A stretch of 57,582 nucleotides of DNA, taken from assembly GCA_008704415.1 (NCBI GenBank), contig VXIS01000312.1, forward strand, positions 1-57,582. The letters run 5' to 3'. The stretch's first letter is position 1, and each line of letters opens with the position of its first letter. Below the pieces are notes generated by a model, which was not told where the DNA came from, ran no database searches, and was given only the letters and a program-made list of their open reading frames with translations. Of the stretch, positions 51,801 to 57,582 are shown piece after piece. Position numbers and translations under genes: made by a program. Source of the stretch: Sphaerosporella brunnea (Eukaryota; Ascomycota; Pezizomycetes; Pezizales; Pyronemataceae).

Positions 51801-52478
51801 CAACCTCAAGCTTCGCTCTTATATTCGCTCACTCCTACTAGCTAAGGCTCTCTTGGCTCGCTCACAACGCGCTGGCAAGTGCGGCAACATGATTGCTACT
51901 GACAGCGTCTCTCTTTCTCGCCAGCCGCGGTGAGCACAAGAGGTAGGCGGATATCCCAAGCTTTGAAATACTGCTCAGTAGTTTAGGTTGAATGGTCCCA
52001 GGTACCGCGTTGCCGGATATGACACCGCGTTGTTTGATTCCGCACAGAACACACGCAATGGCACATACTGGCGACATTGGACATCGAGTCGGTGTGTGCT
52101 GTATTGCGCCGTCAACGTCGCTGACTAACAGGTCGCAACAAACGCGCGGCGCTTAGATCGTCGCTAGATACACCGGTTAAGCATCTGATAAGCGTCCGCG
52201 ATAAGCGCATCCTGGTGTGGTGTGTTAGTCATCATCCCTGCGACCCACGATGTTGTTGTTTGTTTACATTTGTCGCGTCAGCTGTCAACAACAGACATCA
52301 CACAACACCACATCACACCCTGGCCGATATCCACTCCGTATCATACCTTCCGTTTCCCCAACATGAATCGCTGTTCTCTCCGAAGCTGCCTCGGCATCCG
52401 ACGTCCTGCCAAAAACCCCCGCGAGGCCCTCTTCCTTGCTCCACCCGAGCGATCATACACCCCTCACCACCAACAGCG
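51801..52478. other. No recognisable gene
   Basis: Sequence upstream of the FunK1 relic. The ORF 52222-52737 overlaps the start of that relic in another frame and is probably a shadow. Confidence 0.4.
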
Positions 52479-53524
52479 ATGGCCGACGACTTCACGGTTG
52501 GCAAACCTCGATAGGGCAGCGCTACACCTCTTCTGGCGCCTACCACGCGACGAGACGGACCCAGTCCTTCTGGCCGAACTGGCGGATCTCGCAACGTGCC
52601 TGGATTCGCGTACGCGTTTTTCCCCGCTTCTCACGATCTACAGCAGCTCTTCGACTGGGCGGCCGATACAGGGGTCTCTGTGCGCGATAGCTCGCGTTGG
52701 AGATCTTGGCCTGCCCCTCCGACCGAGGGCAACTTAGGCCAAAGTTCTTCCGGAATCCGCTCCTAAGCGCACCAGGCGAGACGAATCAGCCGTCTGTAAC
52801 AACCACATCTTCAGCCGTCTCGTCATGGCCCCTGTCGGCAGAGCGATCGATATGTTCACCACCGTGACCGAGCTCTTGGAGGCAATGCCCGATGCCATTT
52901 GCGGACACCGTACGCGGTACAATTCCCACCATATCCCTCATCGGGATGTGTCGCTATTCAATATTCTGATCGATGACGACATCACCCCCCCCTGGTCAGG
53001 GGCTGCTAATAGACTTGGATCTCGCAATCCGCCGCGACCGACTGAGCGCCACTGGCGCCTCACACTGCACAGGAACGCAGGACTTCATGGCCCCCGGCTT
53101 GATGTGCGGCAATCCGCACTCCTTCCTCCATAACCTCCAGAGTTCCTTCTATGTTCTCTTGTGGATTGCGACATACTACACTATGCCCCCTGGCGATGGC
53201 TCTCCCAGTGAACTCTGGACCTTCAATTCAGAAGTCGACACCATCTTCGACTCCTGCAACGACGTGTCCCGGAACTTTACGCATGTGGCAATGGTGAAGG
53301 TATTTTCATCCCGATTCTCTGTTCCCACCCGCTGACGTGAACCCCAGGCCAGCTTCGTACAAAATCAGTTCGTCTCTGAAAAGCGCTGTCTCGCAGTGCT
53401 ACACGGCGACATGCGCGCTGCATTGGGTCCGCTCCTCTCCGCCTGGCGCGACGTTCTCTATCCTCCAGGTTACTGCGTTGAGTATGCGCATGCCTCTCCC
53501 GATGAAGAGGCCGGGCTGTGGTAG
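52479..53524 (+). pseudogene. FunK1-type protein kinase gene, decayed
   Basis: From ATG 52479 (MADDFTVGKPR) a TAG at 52512 follows, then the frame stays open (AYAFFPASHDLQQLFDWAAD, TGVSVRDSSRWRSWPAPPTE) to about 52735. In the next frame: KRTRRDESAVCNNHIFSRLV, MAPVGRAIDMFTTVTELLEA and the catalytic loop HRDVSLFNILIDDD (HRD-x-S-x-x-N). A one-base change in a run of eight C (52985-52992) leads to GQGLLIDLDLAIRR (the DFG/DLD-like metal motif) and TGTQDFMAPGLMCGN, LQSSFYVLLWI. A 48-bp intron (53300-53347, GTATTT...CTGAC...CCCAG) joins in phase 0 to an exon ending SAWRDVLYPPGYCVEYAHAS and TAG at 53524. The C-lobe is complete, while the N-lobe is mostly missing. FunK1 kinases are expanded in mushrooms. 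Confidence 0.75.
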
Positions 53525-55858
53525 ACATTGATCCATGCGTGGCAGGTACCATTCGAGGCGCTGGTCAGACGGTGAGGGTGATAGTGATGGATGGTCATGA
53601 GGGGGCGCTCGACGTTTGCTAAGAATACGTGGCGGAAGGGCACCCGGCTTCACGAGCTCCTGCCCCGTCTCGGAGCGATTACCGGCTGTTGTGGGCTTTG
53701 TCTCGGGACGGATAAGGGGTCTGGTGGCGATGATGCGCGGCCGCAAAGGGGCGGTATACTGGTGGACACCGGCAGTGGACAAAATAATGATGGATTGGGT
53801 GGGAATATGGGGCTTGATTGCAAGCATTGGAGTCAAGGCTGAGTCGCGATGATAAATGGGGAAAAAAAGAAGAAAACCCGAGGTCCGGGGTACTGGGTAA
53901 AGGTTTGGGGCGGTTCTATTCAAGGCCCAGAAACGTGCAAGCTGGGAGGATAAAAGGCAAAAGAAAACGAAAAATAGACATTCGGGTATTTGGTGAAGTT
54001 TTGGGGGTCGAGGACGGCAGGATGTAGTCGTGAGGCAATGTCGGCGCAGCGTTTGGAAAATTCAAGTGTAAAGCCACTGGGGATATATTGAATCGTGGGC
54101 ACTTGGGACACGCTTGAACGACTGCCAGTCAGTTGAACATGGTGAGAGCGTTCGGGATGCAGGATTCTCACACACGGAACGAGACGACGTTGGTGCCGCG
54201 CCCTTCGTCCATGATTCCGACCGTCGTGGAATGGTTCTTTCACATCGCCTTGTCCGCACCGGCGGTCTTGAACGGTTGATGCCGTGAAAATACTGAATAT
54301 GCTCCACCCCAGACCCACCTGATGCACTGCAAAGTTATACGAAGTGATTCCGCCGTTCAGTATTGTGTCGCCGGGTAGTATACGTTCCGGCAGTTAGACA
54401 CCGGCCTTTGCTGGCATTCCCTGCCATGCAATTCCGCTCACGGTCCTGCCCAAATCTTCGTATCTCAAAGCGAGCAACAGCACCTGCTTCTTGGCAGATC
54501 GAGCATTGCCTTCATGTACAGAGCCGCCCGGTACCGGCCCCCAACAGGCAAACCCCTTGACGAGACTGCAAAACCCATCCGTTTCAATACGCCACATTCT
54601 GTGTCAAAGGTTCGGTGCAAAAGATCACTAATCGTGAATCCTATATCCACTGTCCTGCTCCCACACACGCAGATTCTAAGAACATATACTCGTCCACACC
54701 AACGCGAGCTCGTCCCCGGCCTTTCGCTGCACACGGTGTCTTGTACGCCAGGCTGGTGGGTTGATACCAACTGGCCGTCTAGCGCTGTACCAGGCAACCG
54801 GGCAGACTGGTGAGTTAGACGTTGATCGATGGTTCATTGTCGTGACGGACGCTAGAGACGGCAGCGACGATGGGCCGTGGGGCACGGGACGACAGGTATT
54901 AGATCTGATGCTGTGGCGGTGCGGAGTGTGCGGCGATAGGTGAAGGTGTGACTGGCAGCAGAGGGCGCTTTTCAAGACCCAGGTTGCGTAGGCCGCGTGG
55001 CCGGCTTCTGGTGGGGGTATCCAGGGTTCGCCAACACCAGTGACGTCTTCACGGTTGCCAAATCAGAGGTTGTGCTGTGCGTCACCGCAAAACATAGCTG
55101 CCAGGGAAGAGGCGTCTCACCTCACGTGACAAGTGCGATATACCGAGACTGGATAGTCGTACACGAGGAGGCTTCACGGCATGACCGCCAGGCAGAAAGC
55201 ATGCCTTTACTGTAGTTTGTGGAGCTCTACAATACTCAATGAGGGACTCGGTTGCGGCGAGGAGAGCTGTCGACGACCGGCGACATGGTGTATTCTGATG
55301 GGAAGCATGGGACTGGGCCGCTGCGACGGCCCCGGTGGTGTGTGGACCGTGAGCAGTCGCTGAGAGCGACTTGAGTCGAAGCGGGACGGCCAACTGCAGA
55401 ATAGGAATGGGCCCGAAGAGAATTCGGTATTATAACTGGATCGACAAAATTTGCTTTATGTGGGTGCGTGGTGTGAAATAACCCGCCAAAGATAAAACTC
55501 TATCCCTTCAGCGGCGCCCTCCCCGACTCCCCGACCGGGCTACAAGGCCCCCAAACCGGTCCAAACTCTGGTTCTTCCACATCCAGGCGGTCCTGGCCTT
55601 TGATTGTGCAATTTACGAACTCTGAGTTCTCAACGGCACACAGCACCTCTGACACATCATCATATCTGCGTTGTTGGGGGACAGCAGACAGCAGATTACG
55701 CTTGCAATGAATGAGATCTCAAGCGCGAGAAAATACACCTGCTAATTGAGGCCTGGAGAACCATAACCAGTTTGCCATTGCAGGAGCGTTCCCCGTCGAT
55801 AGAATTTGACTCCAACTTCGAGGGAATAAGCAAGGTCAGGGCGTAAGGCTTTCCGATG
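53525..55858. other. No assignable gene
   Basis: The minus ORF 54327-53920 (SVSQVPTIQYIPSGFTLEFS, RLHPAVLDPQNFTKYPNVYF) is coding-like in its second half but matches nothing I know. The plus ORF 53616-53852 ends in a hydrophobic stretch (DKIMMDWVGIWGLIASIGVK). The rest is featureless. Confidence 0.4.
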
Positions 55859-56550
55859 TAGTGTTGCCCACGAGTCCCGGACTGCACACCATGGACTCGG
55901 GTTTTTGGAGCTTTTGATGGACTTGGGACGTGTGAGTTTCACAGGTTACACCCGGGTTAAAGCTCGAGTGCACGTTATTGTATTCGAGTTCATGCAAATT
56001 ACAGTTAAAACCCAAAACAACGAAACCGTGAGTTACTCCCAACGTCCAGAGAGACCGTGACCGGGCCCGGCGCATGGTTCAATCTTCCACGCTGCTCAAT
56101 GCCATATCGCCCGACCCACCCAGTGCGTCGCCGAGCGCATCGCCGAGGGCATCGCCCTGGCGTCACCCGAGGCGCGAGCGTGCGTGACCTCTCCACACTC
56201 TGCACTATCCGCAATCCATTTTTCATTGTCCGACGATCCCCAGTCATGCAAACACATGATGTACCGCACGCCCAGTGCCGCAGCACTAGATCTGGAGTGT
56301 TTTGTCACCGCGGCAGCGCTGTCACAGACTCACAGCCTGAGCTTTTGAGAGTTTTATACATCAGCAAGGTTTGAGCAACTTTGATCCTGAAATTACTATC
56401 CATAACTCGGGCCAGGCTCGCATCACGGAGAGTTTGGGAGACTCGAATACGCCCGTAACTCGCAACGACCATCAGGTTTAAACTTGTCCGGACGAGACCG
56501 AGCACAAGTCCGGCTCGACTCCGCGCCGAACAGACTCGTGGGCAACACTA
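55859..56550. mobile_element. hAT-type non-autonomous element, 692 bp, perfect 18-bp terminal repeats
   Basis: It starts TAGTGTTGCCCACGAGTC and ends with the exact inverse. The flanks are TTCCGATG (55851-55858) and TTCGGATG (56551-56558), an 8-bp duplication with one mismatch. It has no transposase. It shares its termini with the right end of the 782-bp element at 12746-13527 and, more loosely, with 29657. The interior has direct copies of GACCGAG/GAGTCC words near the right end. Confidence 0.85.
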
Positions 56551-56558
56551 TTCGGATG

Positions 56559-57582
56559 CTGGTGTACATGAGTTGTTTGTAATGCTTCCAGGACGCTCCA
56601 GCGTTCCAACGGGTGATCAAAGCAGTCTGCAGTACAGATCATGACATTCCGGTCCCACGTTGGATACTCTCAGTCTTTCACTTTGAGGCGGAGTAGGCGT
56701 CGGCGGTCATTGAGGCAGCTTGCATATCGTACTCTACCGTGGGGCGGGGGGGGGGGGGGGGTAAAACATGATGGGAGTCCTTTAGAATGTTGTCGTCCCC
56801 AAACTGACAGCAAACAATTCTACGCTTTTCTTTTATTTAATTATTCCCTTTTGACAGGCCCGGGAGTGGTGCAACCTCTCCCTGCAAGACTACGCGATCC
56901 AGTTCTACAGTCACGATAGGGCGCGGAACGTGAATGGTCATGATGCTGAATGGAATGGCGGAGGGTGAGTCGTAGTGGGGGACTAAACAGCTGAAGGTTA
57001 CAAGGCGAAGGATGATACCCAGTTGGAGGTGAAGAACTGCTTGGAGGAACAAACGTGGGCGTGCCTACCGTTTTGTGAGTTCAACAGTCATGGTCGGTTT
57101 GCGTCTTCATAAAAATACATGACATCTGACAGCGTGAATGTTGTTTGTGAGTGCTGATGTTACCACAGTAGGGTAGGAACCAAATGTGGTGGCTGATATT
57201 ACATCCTCCGATTGCTCTCATCCCGGGGGTGAAGAAGGACAAGCTCACTGTTTTGCGAGATCAAACCACAACCGCTACATGGAGTAACTCCTGCTCCGTA
57301 GAGTTAACTGCTTCTTAACCCTATGCACTCCGCTTGAGGTCAAATCTGCTGCCATACAGCTCAGCTTTTGTTCGTACTACGGCACACCCTTGGTGCGAGT
57401 GCATGATGGCCCACTTCACGCGTGATACTGGGCATTGGCCAGGACCTAGCACACCGTCTTGTCTCCCACCACTCGAGTCGATAGACATTCCACCTCTGCA
57501 CGGATTGCCAGTATGAGGTGAAAACGATCTCGTTTGAATGACTTACTGTATGCTCAGGCAACGGCCTATCGTAAACTCAGGC
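56559..57582. other. No recognisable gene; G16 run
   Basis: A run of 16 G lies at 56746-56761. No supported ORF, repeat or element end was seen up to the window edge. Confidence 0.45.

Overview
The window looks like a transposon-dense stretch of a mushroom-type basidiomycete (Agaricomycetes) genome. The reasons are FunK1-type protein kinase relics, a fungal F-box gene, chromodomain Ty3/gypsy and copia elements, many hAT relics, and introns of about 48-64 bp with GT-AG ends and CTAAC/CTGAC-like branch sites. There are no bacterial operons, rRNA genes, functional tRNA genes or CRISPR arrays.

Layout. 1-4.7 kb: end of a chromodomain Ty3/gypsy element with its LTR, a tRNA-like SINE candidate, and a LINE 3' end whose RNase H domain is split by an 868-bp inverted-repeat element with a 10-bp target duplication. 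4.7-7.4 kb: a tandemly duplicated promoter plus first exon, then an intact 628-codon gene joining a copia-gag-like N-terminus to a divergent kinesin-like motor domain. 7.4-13.5 kb: mostly anonymous sequence with palindromes, a second SINE copy and a 782-bp hAT-type element. 13.9-17.1 kb: copia-type LTRs, and a polyQ protein gene directly downstream of one of them. 17-25 kb: MITE fragments, a FunK1 pseudogene, a 56-bp hAT MITE and an F-box gene with one frameshift. 25-29.7 kb: a deleted copia element, a small three-exon gene that looks intact, and a hAT transposase tail. 30-35.1 kb: a second, partial copy of the polyQ gene, a spliced Ala-rich coiled-coil gene, and an internally deleted copia element with a 56-bp palindromic LTR-like end. 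36-40 kb: chromodomain and hAT remnants and a copia derivative lacking gag-pol. 40-46.2 kb: a tandemly amplified acidic gene on the minus strand, a 28-bp minisatellite, and a two-exon gene of unknown function. 46-57.6 kb: largely unassigned, with an 846-bp and a 692-bp hAT-type element and a decayed FunK1 kinase gene.

The genes do not form one pathway. The window is best read as nested and decayed mobile elements, with a few candidate genes intact: the gag-kinesin gene, the polyQ gene, the 97-aa three-exon gene and two spliced genes of unknown function. Exon models were built by hand from splice signals and reading-frame agreement. Family assignments rest on motif recognition, and no database search was run.
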